A stretch of DNA of 64,000 nt. Source: Emiliania huxleyi CCMP1516. Lineage: Eukaryota; Haptophyta; Isochrysidales; Noelaerhabdaceae. This document shows positions 39,791-49,985 of this stretch, in pieces (position 1 is the first letter of the stretch; each line of letters opens with the position of its first letter). A model generated the notes under the pieces. That model saw nothing but the letters and a program-made list of their open reading frames with translations. It was not told the origin of the DNA and made no database searches. Position numbers and translations under genes: made by a program. Where the stretch lies: assembly GCF_000372725.1 (NCBI RefSeq), contig NW_005200507.1, positions 880,737 through 944,736 on the forward strand. The letters are read 5' to 3'.

Positions 39791-41661
39791 ATGCGCTCCA
39801 GGCTCTTCTCCCTCTTCCGACCAGCCGCGCTCGGCGGCTGCGCGCTCGCTGCCCAGTCCTCCCTCTCCGAGAACTTCCTCTTTCGCCGCGAATGCAAAGA
39901 CGAGACGTCGAACCAGGAATCAGGACTCTGCACGGGCGACGCCTCAGATTACGAGCTGCGGCAGAGGCTCGGCGAGGGCACCTTCGCGGAGGTGCGACTA
40001 GCGACTCACGTTCGCACTGGCGAGCAGCTTGCATGCAAGCTGGTGCGTAAGAAAGGCACGTGCCGCAAGGAGCTCGAGCACGAGGTTGCAGTGCTGCAGG
40101 CTGTCGGTCAGCACAAGCACATCGTTTGCCTTCGAGACACCTTTGACACGGAGGACGCGTGGGCCCTCGTGCTCGAGCTCGTCTCCGGAGGCGAGGTCTT
40201 CGATCGGGTCGTCGAGACGGGCCACTTCTCGGAGAGGGACGCGGCGGCCATTGTGCGGCAGGTCGCCTCCGCGCTGATGCACATCCACCGCCGCGGCATC
40301 GTGCACCGCGACCTCAAGCCAGAGAACCTGCTGCTGGTGAGCGGCGAGCACGACGCCGACGTCAAGCTCTGCGACTTTGGACTGAGCGTCTTCACCGGAG
40401 AGGGAGCGCCGCCGCTGCGGGGCGTGGTCGGGACCATCGCGTACATGTCGCCCGAGCAGCTTCGCGGCGACGAGTTTGGCTCCGAGGCCGCCGTGGACAC
40501 AGCTACTCTACGCACCAGCCCAAGCAGTAGTAGTGATCGATCTTCCAACAGGAGCCGCAGCGGTCCCACGCGGGCGTGACGAGCCCAGGTGGACCTGTGT
40601 TCACCTTGCCTTACCTTGCCAGCCCCTCCCCGGCGGCAGGTGGACCTGTGGGCGCTCGGCGTGATCCTGCACCTCTCCTCCTCGTCGGGCACCTCGAAGG
40701 AGCCCCTCCTTGAGCCCCGGTGGTACCTCCTCCCATAGGTACCTCCTCCTCGTCGGGTACCACCCCTTCGACCCGGCCGGCATGGCGGACGACCTCGCGC
40801 TGAGCCGCGCCATCCTCGCCCACAAGTACGACGGCTGCAGCAGCACGGAGTGGGCCTCCGTCTCCCCCGAGGCGCGGGCCGTCGTCCGGCTCCTCCTCGC
40901 CCCCGACCCGCGCGAGCGGGCCACCGTGCGGCAGCTGCTCGCCTCGCCGTGGGTGGGCGCCGACGCGGCCTCCTCCTCGGCCGCCACCGAGCCCCTCCCC
41001 GTCGGCGAGCGGCTGCGCGGCTTCAACGAGGCGCGAAAGACTTGGCGCACCGCCATCCGCGCGGCGGCGCTGATCGGCCGTGCGCCGAGCCGAGGGACGG
41101 CGCACGGCGCGGAGAGCCTCCCGCACGGAGCCCTCGAGGAGCTGCAGGCCGCCTCGCCCCGCCCCGAACCCGAGGCCCTAGCCCCGTCGCCCCATCGGAG
41201 CCGTGGAGCTGCAGGCCGCCTTCGCCGCCTACGACACGGACGGCTCGGGCACCATCGAGGCGGACGAGCTGCGCACGGCGATGCTCTCGCTCGGCGTGGG
41301 GGAGAGCGCGGCGGCGGAGCGGACGCTGCAGGCGACGGGCCACCGAACGGGCGACGGCCTCGTGATCAGCTTCGACGATTTCGTCGCCGCGGTCGGGCCT
41401 GTGTACGAGCACTCGCGCGTCGCGCTGCGGCGCGCTTTCGACATCTTCGACGCCGACCGCAGCGGCGGCATCGACAAGGCGGAGCTGCGCTCCTTCCTCT
41501 CGAAGCTGCGGATGCTGCCCGCCGACGAGGCCGAGGGCGAGGCGGCCGTCGAGGCGATGTGGGCGCAGGCCGACGTGAACCACGACGGCTCCATCAGCTT
41601 TGACGAATTTAGCCGCCTGTTCCACGACTACCGGTACAACTCGGTCTCGGAGGCGCGCTGA
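39791..41661 (+). CDS. Calcium-dependent protein kinase (CDPK)
   Basis: Four exons (39,791-40,492; 40,640-40,668; 40,739-41,147; 41,215-41,661), 528 residues. The N-terminus (MRSRLFSLFRPAALGG) is leader-like. Kinase domain: GEGTFAEVRLA, ACKLVRKKG, LELVSGGEVFDRVV, IVHRDLKPENLLL, VKLCDFGLSVF, GTIAYMSPEQLRG, then VDLWALGVILYLLLVGYHPFDPAG, which is assembled across two introns and a 29-nt microexon. After a junction helix come four EF-hand positions: YDTDGSGTIEADE (good), TGDGLVISFDDF (degenerate), FDADRSGGIDKAE (good) and ADVNHDGSISFDE (good). CDPKs are activated when Ca2+ binding releases the autoinhibitory segment. The gene holds three introns, two with clear junction duplications. Confidence 0.9.
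40493..40639 (+). other. CDPK intron 1 (147 nt), repeated junction motif
   Basis: GCCGCC|GTGGAC...GGCAG|GTGGAC, phase 0, restores EAAVDLWALG. The acceptor-side sequence 'caggtggacctgtg' is present twice (about 40,587 and 40,638), and a related 'ccgtggacacag' lies at the donor. Three versions of the junction suggest stacked duplication events. Confidence 0.75.
40669..40738 (+). other. 70-nt GC-AG CDPK intron with duplication
   Basis: 'acctctcctcctcgtcgggc' at 40,671 and 'acctcctcctcgtcgggtac' at 40,741 are the same coding sequence apart from a 2-nt indel and one change, 70 bp apart. Splicing ATCCT|GCACCT...CATAG|GTACCT yields VILYLLLVGYHPFD, the canonical kinase helix, from the second copy only. 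Confidence 0.85.
41148..41214 (+). other. 67-nt GC-AG CDPK intron with 17-bp duplication
   Basis: The identical 17-mer GGAGCTGCAGGCCGCCT occurs at 41,138-41,154 and 41,205-41,221, exactly 67 bp apart, straddling both splice sites. Splicing CTGCAG|GCCGCC...CTGCAG|GCCGCC joins LEELQ to AAFAAYDTDGSGTI, the start of EF-hand 1. Weaker similarity to the downstream exon continues into the intron. Here the core is GC-rich, unlike the AT-rich cores elsewhere. Confidence 0.9.
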
Positions 41662-41984
41662 GATGGAGGAGCCGCCGCCTGGTCACCTCCTCTGTACATG
41701 TCACATGTAACGTTTATGGGGATGTCCTGCTGTGGGAAGGACTGAGCACCGGCCACCGGCCATCGCGCCGACAGTTGACAGCAAAAACTGCAAACTTAGG
41801 GGAACAAAACATGAAACCTCTCTGTACTCTCTCTGTGGAACCACAAAATCGTTATGTGTATGTGTACGTGGTCGTGCGGGCGGTGGCGGCGGTGGTGGCG
41901 GTGGCGGTGGTGGCAACGGCGGCGGTGGCGGTGGTGGCTCTCGATTCGAAGGCGCTAGGCGGTGGCGGTGGGCCGGCGTGGTTA
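41662..41984. other. CDPK 3' flank, GGT/GGC-rich
   Basis: Contains a (GGTGGC)-type purine-rich run at about 41,880-41,965. No gene is seen. The polyadenylation region of the CDPK gene should lie here. Confidence 0.4.
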
Positions 41985-42333
41985 AACTTAAAGCCGTTTG
42001 GGAGCTGAACAGTGTTGCTAGTGTTAACAGTAACAACAGAACAACAGTGGGGCTCCCCAACAACAGTAGCTAGCGTTAGGCCAGCTGAACAACAATAAGG
42101 AAGGCCTACCAGTGACCCACGACGATCTCCAGCGTCCGGTGCGGGTAATACCCGCGAAAATACCCTGGAAAACCCAGGTATTTTCGGGGTTTACCCGGGT
42201 TTTTTGGCATTTTCTGCTTGCTGACCGCTGAACAACAGTAACAACAGTAACAAACAGTAACAGCATGGGCTGCGGTGAACACTTGAACAACGTTAAGGAT
42301 TTCAGCCAACAAAGTTAATGTTAAAGAGCTCTG
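41985..42333 (-). mobile_element. hAT-like MITE, copy 3 (diverged ends)
   Basis: Same orientation as the intact copy at 23,882 and very similar inside ('gagctgaacagtgttgctag', 'ccacgacgatctccagcgtc', 'gctgaacaacaataaggaag', central palindrome). The left end and the right end (aaagttaatgttaaagagctct) have drifted from the perfect repeat, and about 25 bp near the right end are missing. Confidence 0.85.
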
Positions 42334-42993
42334 CCGGTGGTGGCAGTGGTGGCGAGGGTGGGGGTGGGGGTGGCGGTGAGGGTGGTGGCGAGGGTGGTGG
42401 TGGTGTGGGGGGGGATGGTGGCGGTGGGTGTGTTGGGGGGGGGGGGGGGCGGAGGGGGCTTCGGGGCGAGGGAGGGGGCGGCAAGGGCGGAGGNNNNNNN
42501 NNNNNNNNNNNNNNNNNNNNNNNNNNNNNNNNNNNNNNNNNNNNNNNNNNNNNNNNNNNNNNNNNNNNNNNNNNNNNNNNNNNNNNNNNNNNNNNNNNNN
42601 NNNNNNNNNNNNNNNNNNNNNNNNNNNNNNNNNNNNNNNNNNNNNNNNNNNNNNNNNNNNNNNNNNNNNNNNNNNNNNNNNNNNNNNNNNNNNNNNNNNN
42701 NNNNNNNNNNNNNNNNNNNNNNNNNNNNNNNNNNNNNAGAAGAGAGAGTTTACACGTCGAGCGACCGAGCAGAGCAGTAGCCACGCGGGGGGGGGAAGCA
42801 AGAGCGGAGGGGGCACAAGCGGAGGCGAGCGAGGAAGAGCGTGCGCACACGACACCGGTCATAGCGCGCCGGCACGCGGGGGCTCCGGCGGCGGCGGCGA
42901 CGGGGGGGGGGGGGTGAGGCGGGCACCGCCTAGATGCGCTCGATCGCCGAGGAGTGCGAGAGCCTTGACGAGCCAGCGACGAGAGCCCCTTCG
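42334..42993. other. Low complexity and assembly gap
   Basis: GGT/GGC-rich sequence leads into 244 unresolved bases (about 42,494-42,737). G runs also follow the gap, up to the 3' end of the minus-strand membrane gene. The gap probably reflects the G-rich tracts. Frames spanning it are meaningless. Confidence 0.9.
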
Positions 42994-44454
42994 CTACCAC
43001 CGCGGTTCGGATGGGCCGGGCTCGGCGGCGTGCGGGCCGGCCGGCGGCGAGACGAGCTTGAAGGGCGGCCTGGCCTGGCTCACGCTTGGCCCGACGGCGG
43101 TCTCTTCCTGCTGCCGCCCCCCGCGGGGCTTGGAGGGCTTGGAGTTGGTGGAGGCGTTGGAGTTGGAGGGCTCGCCCAGCCCGTGCTTGGAGGCGGGGGG
43201 CGCGCCGTCGCCGAAGATCCAGCCGCGTTGGTACGCGAGCCAGAGGAAGAAGAGCAGCGCGGCGATGAGGAGGATGGCGAGGACGATGAGCGGGATGACC
43301 ATTGCCCAATCGACGTCGTCGTCCGCCTCTTTGCCGAGGATTGCCTGCGGTCGGGGGGGGACGGGTTCGTGAGCGGTGCGGGTCGTGGGGCGGAGGGGGC
43401 GGGGGAGGGCGGGGGTGGGGAAGAGAGGGGGGGAAGGGGGGAGGGGGGGGGAGGGGAGGGGGGAGGGGGGGGGAGGGGGGAGGAGGGTCTCGTGGGTCTC
43501 TCGGGGGGATCACGCGCAAATCTCAAACAATCTCAGTCGTCTCGGGCTGTCGCTTGCCTGGGTCTGTTCGTCGCCGCCCGGCAGCGCCCCAGGCGGCGAA
43601 GGCGGCGGCGCCGGTGGCGGCAGTGGCGGCGCCGGCGTCGTGACTTGGAGGAAAGTTGTGTGATTGCACGTCTCCCATGTCCTTCCCTGAGAAGGGCGCG
43701 GAGGGGCTGTCTCCTTCCTAGGAGGAGAGTGTGGAGAGTGAGATAGTGAGTGCGCTAATGAACCGTGAGTGTGTTGCGCTTGAGGGAAAGTGAGTGCGCT
43801 ATGAACGTGCGAGAGGACGAGAGTGCCCGGGGACACCTCGCAGCAACTGTCTGCAGCCGCCGTAGTCGGGCACTGACGCGCGGGCGCCTCGCCAGCGAGG
43901 TAGAACGCGCCGCCCTCTCCGCGGATCGCGAGCTTCACGAGAATGGCGCTGTTGGGGTCAGACCCCTGGAAGAGCCGGACGGCGGCGACCCCGACGGTCC
44001 TCGGGAAGCTGACCTCGAACCACGCTGTCGAATTCTCGCTGTCCGGGACCGGCGCCCCCGAGTCCGTCCCCTTGTCGAGCGAGAGGCAGTTAAAGGGCAC
44101 AGCCGCACTCTCCCCCAAGAAGACGCGTGCATCGTCGTGGCGCCACGTCGTGGGCCAGGTGTACACGTCGGTGATGCAATTCCCCTCGCTGAAGCAGTTT
44201 TGCTTGCCACTCAACCCTTTGAACTTTTCCGAGTAGCTCGTACACATCCCCGACGTACACTCCTTATTTTCCGTACAGTTCAGAGCCTGCGTGAGATCAA
44301 CGTGCGACTCGCAAGCCTCGTCGCTGCAAAGTTGCAGCCCGTACACCTGCCACCGGGTGTTGTTGACGGGCAGGTGTCCCAAGATTCGGAAAGTCGACGA
44401 GTAGTGCACGAACGACCCCACCGCCCCGGCGAGGGCCGCGAGCAGGACCGTCAT
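42994..44454 (-). CDS. Type I membrane protein, Cys-rich ectodomain
   Basis: Three exons (44,454-43,837; 43,686-43,558; 43,344-42,994), about 365 residues. Signal peptide MTVLLAALAGAVGSF. The ectodomain has about a dozen cysteines and N-glycosylation sequons (NNT, NCT, NST). A beta-rich part, STAWFEVSFPRTVGVAAVRLFQGSDP, resembles discoidin/galactose-binding folds. Exon 2 gives GRTWETCNHTTFLQ and a Pro-rich stalk. Exon 3 has the membrane helix MVIPLIVLAILLIAALLFFLWL and a cytoplasmic Ser/Asn/Pro-rich tail. Intron 1 is GT-AG (150 nt) and intron 2 GC-AG (213 nt, G-run-rich). It is probably a surface or endomembrane receptor-like protein; the ligand is unknown. Confidence 0.65.
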
Positions 44455-44884
44455 GAAAGCAGGCGAAAGCAGGCGCCCGTCTTCAGCACAGGGTATCAGC
44501 GTCTCAAACGCCCCCGATTTTACTTTTTCTGAATCTACACGAGCCCCCCGCAGTGTCCTGCAGCAATATTTTCTGCCTCCAAATGTAGTCTAATACGTCT
44601 ATAATACGTCATCGCACCTCCGCCATGAGGACGGCCTTGTGCGAGCGCTGTCGTTGAGAACGAAGCGGCCGGAGTGTTCTGGTTTTGCCTTCAAGACATA
44701 TTTCCTGAGGTAGCTCGTTCCCTTGGTGAGGGCGGTCGGGTCGTGCATGTACGTCTGGGCGACGTCCGTCGGACTACGGTCCGCCATCTTTAGCAGGTCT
44801 TTGATCGGCTTCAAATCGTCCTCCTTGACGCCGCTCGCGATGTTGGTACGGGCGAGGTCGAGACTCGAGTGTCTCGGTCATGGT

Positions 44885-45180
44885 TTATTTTTTGAAGAGG
44901 GAAGTCGTGCGTCCCGCCTCGAGCTGCAGATCCCGGCCGGTCACATTCGTGTACGTGTCCCGCTGATACGCAAGGTACTGTCCAGTTGTTGGGAACCAGT
45001 GGCTCTGAATGCGCATGCCGAGGATCGAGTCTGACTCAAAGCGCACGGGGTTGGTGCCGCCGACCGTCGGGAGGAAGCCGAGGAGTGCCAGGAGGATCCA
45101 GAGGGCGCCGACGGTGCCGATTCCGCCGCAGAGAGTGGCGGTCGAGGCCAGGCCGTGCGCGTGGGCCGGTCGGGCTCGGT
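44885..45180 (-). CDS. Possible C-terminal part of small membrane protein
   Basis: The minus-strand frame reads IGTVGALWILLALLGFLPTV (a membrane helix), then NPVRFESDSILGMRIQSHWFPTTGQYLAYQRDTYTNVTGRDL and a stop at 44,885. The composition is protein-like and unlike its Arg/Pro-rich surroundings. The start and upstream exons are unclear; a frame at 44,599-44,814 (RFVLNDSARTRP) is a separate weak candidate. No family is recognised. Confidence 0.35.
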
Positions 45181-45457
45181 GCTGCGGCGGGCGACCGGGC
45201 GCCGCACGGCTGGGGGTCGCGAACGGCGCCGCCGAGCGGCCGGGCGCTTCGGGTTGGGCCCGGTCGGCCGGCCCCCCCCCGGGAGGCAGGGGCGGGGGCG
45301 CGGTCGGGGGGACGCCAAATCGACCAAATCGAAGTGGGGCGCCGCGATTTTGGGCTGCTACTTTGTATGATAGGGAAACATGAGAGCGAACCTCTTTTCT
45401 AGCGGGGTCAGGTTTTCTCGCAGCACAAAGGCTCGATAGCCTCGGCGTTTGCTCCAC

Positions 45458-46854
45458 ATGCCCACACGCTTCGAGCTCCGCGCGTCGCCAGTATCCCTGT
45501 GCGAGGGCGACTGCCGCCTCGGCGGCGGCGTCCGCTTTGTCCGCTGTGCACGGCTCGCGGGCAACGCGAGCTTCTTCGGCGGCCTTTCGAGCCTGGCGCA
45601 CCTTGGAGGAGATGGCCTGCTCGCCGTGAGCGACCGCGGCTGGGCGGTGCGGCTGCCGGACTGGCCGCCAGAAACGAGCACCGCCACAGCGGAGCCGCTC
45701 GCCGACGAATTTGGCGTCCCGCTCGCAGGCCGACACCTGCCCGCCGGCTCGGCGGCCGACGCGACGAGGATCACGGACGCAGAGGGCATCGCCGTCGCCA
45801 CTCCCGACGCAGTCTTCATCTCCTTTGAGCGGGTGCAGATGGTGCGGCGGTACACCGCTCTGCCGGCGGGCAGAGGTGCGGCGCCTCTGGTCGGCGCTCC
45901 GCTGCTGCACGCGCGGCTCTCCGCGCTGTGCGGAGCGGGCAACAATCTCGGGACCGAGGCGCTCGCGTCGCTCAACGCCACGCACCTCCTCGCGGTCTGC
46001 GAGGCGCGGGCGGGAGACGCCTCTACCTCGGCTCTCGTCGCCGAGCTAGCCGGCGGCGGGGAGGTTCGGCGAGCGCCTGCTGCTGGCCGGTGGGCACGCC
46101 GACCTTGCTCACGCTCTCAGCGGCGCCCCGACTCGCCCGCAGGCGGGTGTGGCAGCTGCGCGTGGCGCTGCGCGGAAGCCCTTTCCGCGTCGCCGACGCG
46201 GCCCTGCTGCCCAGCCGAGGCGGGGCCGGAGCCGCGGCCGTCGGGAGAGAGGACTTGCTGCTCCTGCTCGCAAGGTACGAGCCGGGCGTCGGAAACACGC
46301 TGCGGGTGGCGCGAGTGCGGAGGCGGGAGCTCGAGCGGGCGGCTGCGGGCACGCTGCTCGAGCCGCTTCGCCTGGCGGGCCGGGGTGGCGGAGAGGAGTC
46401 GGCCGGCGTCGGAGAGGCGAGTGGCATTCAGGTGGAGTGGCCATTTGAGAGGAGTGGCAGAGGCCCTCCCGCCGCCCCTCAGGTCGAGCCGGAGGAGGTC
46501 TTCACCCTCTCGCCCCGCCTGCACGCGACGGAGAACTTCGAGGGCCTCGCCGCCGTGGCCTCCTCCGACGGGGTGCGGCTGCTCCTCCTCTCCGACAACG
46601 ACTACCGGCGGCGCACGATCCTCCTCGAGCTCCTCTGGCCGTGGCCGCTGCGGGCCGCAGGCGAGACGGCGGCGGCGACGCCACGCAGCGCGGAGGGAGG
46701 CGCGCCGATGATCGTGGAGCCACGGGCGCCGACAGACCTGCCGCTGACGGGCTTCGTGGGCGCCGCGTCCGCCGCGCTTCTCGTCGCCGCGGTGTGGCTG
46801 CTGCGCCGCGGCCGGCGGATCAAGCAGGGTGCAACGCCAACGGGGCTAGTCTGA
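45458..46854 (+). CDS. Phytase-like esterase-domain membrane protein
   Basis: Two exons (45,458-46,089; 46,143-46,854), about 447 residues. The pattern of the 'esterase-like activity of phytase' beta-propeller family (PF13449) is visible: FFGGLSSLAHLGGDGLLAVSDRGW at the start, DAEGIAVATPDAVFISFERV, NLGTEALASLNATHLLAVCEA, FRVADAALLP, DLLLLLARYEP, and ENFEGLAAVASSDGVRLLLLSDND near the end. A C-terminal helix (FVGAASAALLVAAVWLL) is followed by a basic stop-transfer RRGRRIK, so the propeller is probably lumenal or extracellular. No signal peptide is evident at the chosen ATG, so an upstream exon may be missing. The intron is GT-AG (53 nt). Confidence 0.75.
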
Positions 46855-48646
46855 AGATAGGAGCCGCAAAGAAAGAAAGAAAGACAACCTCGGAGATAGC
46901 GCTCCTGTCCGCTTTTGGAGCAGAGCGCTTCTCGAGATAGACAAGGTACTAAGCTCTAACAACAACTTGCTATAAGGACTTTTAACAATTTAAGGTGTGT
47001 GTGTGAGAACCCAGACAAAAGTCAAATAAACAGAAAAAAGTCCACGTCAACCGGGCGCTAAAAACTGCTGTTTCTTTTGCTTACCTGGGTTAGTGCCAGT
47101 GCGCGCCAATTCCATGCCCAGTGGAAATAAAGAAACACCAAAAGGACAGTCGTCTTGATTGATTGATGCATGATGGGAAGGCGAAACACAGATCACAGTC
47201 CGACCAACACGACTGGGACACCAACGCGGTATGGGTGGACGCAAGACGGGCCGGTGAGCGGTGTGACGGTCACACAGGAGCGACACACAGAACCACAAGA
47301 CAAGACACTCAGCCAACGTTGCTGCCACACATCCTGAGCGGACTCCCTAGTCACCCGCGGCCGGACTCCATCCGGCACGCACGCGTCGCTGGGGGCTGGG
47401 CGCTCAGAGCCGCGTCCCCTGCTCGCCACCCCGACGCTCAAGGCGCCCGAGTCGAACGACAGAGGCGGCACGCGAAGACTGGTTGCAATCCCGCCGACCG
47501 CCAGGCCGCGGGATGATGTTGTGTGCGTGGTCATGTAGTGGGTCTCGGAAGCTCCCCTCTCGGGCTAGAAGCCTACCCCTCTCCCTTGGCCTCGGAACAG
47601 TGTGTCCGAGTCGAGGCGTGTGCTTGCCGGTAACGGCCGCGCGCGGTTGGCATTGTGACGAAGGGTGCGCGGCCGCGGCGCGCCCGCCATGGCTTGGCGC
47701 GGCGCGCCTACCAGCGGCAGTTGTCGAGGCACGGGAACGCTTACCCGGGGTCATCCTCTGAGCCTGGTCGTCGGCGCCGCGATGCCACGGCGGCGCATTC
47801 GACGTCGTCGGCGCGCTGCCCCGCGTTGAGCTCCGCCGCTCGTAGCGACGGCCGCAGGTTGGCCCGGTGCAGCGCGCCCTGGCCGCAGACTGAAGAACGG
47901 CCACGAGGGGTGTGTGATGTGCGGTGGGGTGTGTGAGGGGGCAGCGTCTTTGAGTGTGCGCGCGCGCCGCTGCCGCTCTCGTGATCTGAACTGAAGAGGG
48001 GGGTTCGGCCTTGAGAGCTTACGGGTGGTCTCACCGCGCCAGAGGCTCTGCCTCTCCCTCGGGGAACCAATCCGGAGAGGTCCTTACCATTCCTCCATAC
48101 ACACTACCCGGCTTCATCGGCGGGCGTCTGGGAGTGTGTCGTCAACTGACCGGTGGTCTTTCAGTGTGGTGGGGCGGGTTTCGTGACCGTTCAGCGTCGA
48201 TGCCGCCTGACTTACCTGTTCCCCGCTGGCGCAACCCTGCGCCGGCCAGCGGAGCCATTGCCCGCTCGGTCACACCACCCCCGCCGGCGCGACGCGATCC
48301 GATCGACGCCGCCACCGACGGGGCCGCCGGCACGGAGTAATTTCCGTCGTCGCCGGTCGGGGTGTTGGTCGGGACATGGGCGACTCGACCACTGCACTGC
48401 TCCAATGGCCAGAGACCCGGTGCGGTGCAGGCGGTCGCGCCGCCCCGCCCTGCGTCGCCCGCCCGCCGCCGCACCGCACCGCCGCCTCGCGTCGCCACGT
48501 ACTCGAGTATCGTGCCCAGCACCACGCCACCTATTTCGGAGTGAGGGCCGTTGGCCTGTCTCATCTTAGCCGAATTTGCGTAAAATTCTTTCATCTTTAA
48601 ATTCTTTTGCGCACTAGCGAAGCCTCGGTCGCCGCGAGGAGGCTTC
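46855..48646. other. Intergenic with R4 and R2 repeats
   Basis: R4 lies at about 47,083-47,125 ('gggttagtgccagtgcgcgc') and an inverted R2 core at about 47,205-47,240. A minus-strand frame at 48,142-48,729 (IGGVVLGTILEYV...) has no known domain and overlaps the FYVE gene start. 'taaaattctttc/taaattcttttg' pairs near 48,580-48,605 resemble the R4-associated motif. No gene is established. Confidence 0.4.
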
Positions 48647-49566
48647 ATGCAGGCGGCCTCCGATGGGCTTCCGCCGCATCCGGCGACGGGCCTCACAGGC
48701 GCTCTCCGTGCCTCCCAGCGTGTGCCCAAGTCGGACGTCTCCTTCTGGGCGCACGAGATGTCCTACTCGTCGCTCGCCTCGACCGACTCGGGCTACACCC
48801 AGCAGCCGTGGCTTCCGGACGAGCTCTCGTCGCACTGCATGCAGTGCCACCGCCCCTTTCACCTATTGCGGTGGACGCACCACTGCCGCGACTGCGGCGG
48901 GGTGTTCTGCGGCGACTGCTCGACCCATCGCGTGGAGGTGGTCAGCGGCGTCGGCCGGCAGCACAACTCGAGCGCGATGCGTGTCTGCGACGGCTGTGCC
49001 TTCTCGCCGCACCACCCGGCGCACCTAGGCTGCCGCAATCCGCTCTCGTGCGCGCGGTGCGCGCGCCCGAGTTCTACGGCGCACTGCGGCGTCTACCTGA
49101 GCATGGCGGCGAGGACGGTCTTGTGCTGCGGGCTGAGCGACCTCGGGTGCGGCGTGTGCTGCGGCGGATGCTCGAGCTGTGTCCGCGCGCTCGACGCCCG
49201 CAGGCGAGCCAGCACACTGGCCACCCAGCAACTCACCGCCCCCTCGGCGCGAGGCCACTCGAACTGAGCCGCCCGCCTCCCCTCCTGTTTTCCGCGTGCA
49301 GCGTGCCGGCGCCTCCGATCATGCAGCGGCCTCGTGTCACCAACCGCTCGGCGTACGCGCCGCCGCCGCAGCCGCCGCCCGGCGGTCCGCCCGGCGGAGA
49401 GGCGACAGACGGCCCGAATGTCCGGCAGGAGCGGCGGCGCGGCTCGTGCTACTCGCTGCCCGCCCTGGCGGCAGAGGCCGAGCGCGGGGGCGCAGAGAGG
49501 AGAACCGCGCCGCTGACTGCCGCGGGGGTGAAGCCGCTAACGGCCCAGCAGAGGCGAGAGGCCTGA
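48647..49566 (+). CDS. FYVE zinc-finger protein
   Basis: Two exons (48,647-49,203; 49,302-49,566), about 273 residues. FYVE domain at about 60-125: WLPDELSSHCMQCHRPF, then WTHHCRDCGGVFCGDC (the WxxD, RHHCR-like and C-C pairs) and MRVCDGCA. The basic R(R/K)HHCR core is reduced to WTHHCRDCG, so phosphatidylinositol-3-phosphate binding may be weaker. A Cys-rich stretch (LCCGLSDLGCGVCCGGCSSC) may be palmitoylated or bind metal. The second exon is Pro/Gly-rich and Arg-rich. FYVE proteins act on endosomal membranes. The intron is GC-AG (CGCAG|GCGAGC...GTGCAG|CGTGCC, 98 nt), and without it the frame ends at 49,267. Confidence 0.8.
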
Positions 49567-49985
49567 CCCAGACAGCGTCCGTTCTCGAGTCGATCAATCG
49601 GATCCTCAAGGCATTTCTCCAGCTGCCATCTATCGTGTTGAAACCGCACGCACAAGTATTGACGGCCAGCGCTCGCTGTGTGTGAGCGGCGCGCCGGCGT
49701 TGTAGCTTGACCTTGAGCCCTGGGTACGAGTGGCCCTAGTACGTTGGCTATATGGCTATACGTGTGAGTTGGCATCGTAACTCGGCCGAAAAATGTGGGC
49801 ATTTCATAGTTGTTATATACAGGCTTCGCGCGCGGCGGCCGGACACTCGCTCCCTGACCCTGTGTGAGAGTGTGTGTGGCCCGGGCCCCCCCCCGCGCAC
49901 GAACACAATAAAAGGACAGTTAAGACGGGCCGCTGGCACCCGGGCACCGCGGCACCGGGGGGCTTGTGCATGTGTCCTAGTGGGT

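Noticed and set aside
42106-43519. Long frames crossing the unresolved bases
   Set aside because: They depend on unknown bases and on G-run low complexity. Only the exon at 42,994-43,344 has a natural protein pattern.
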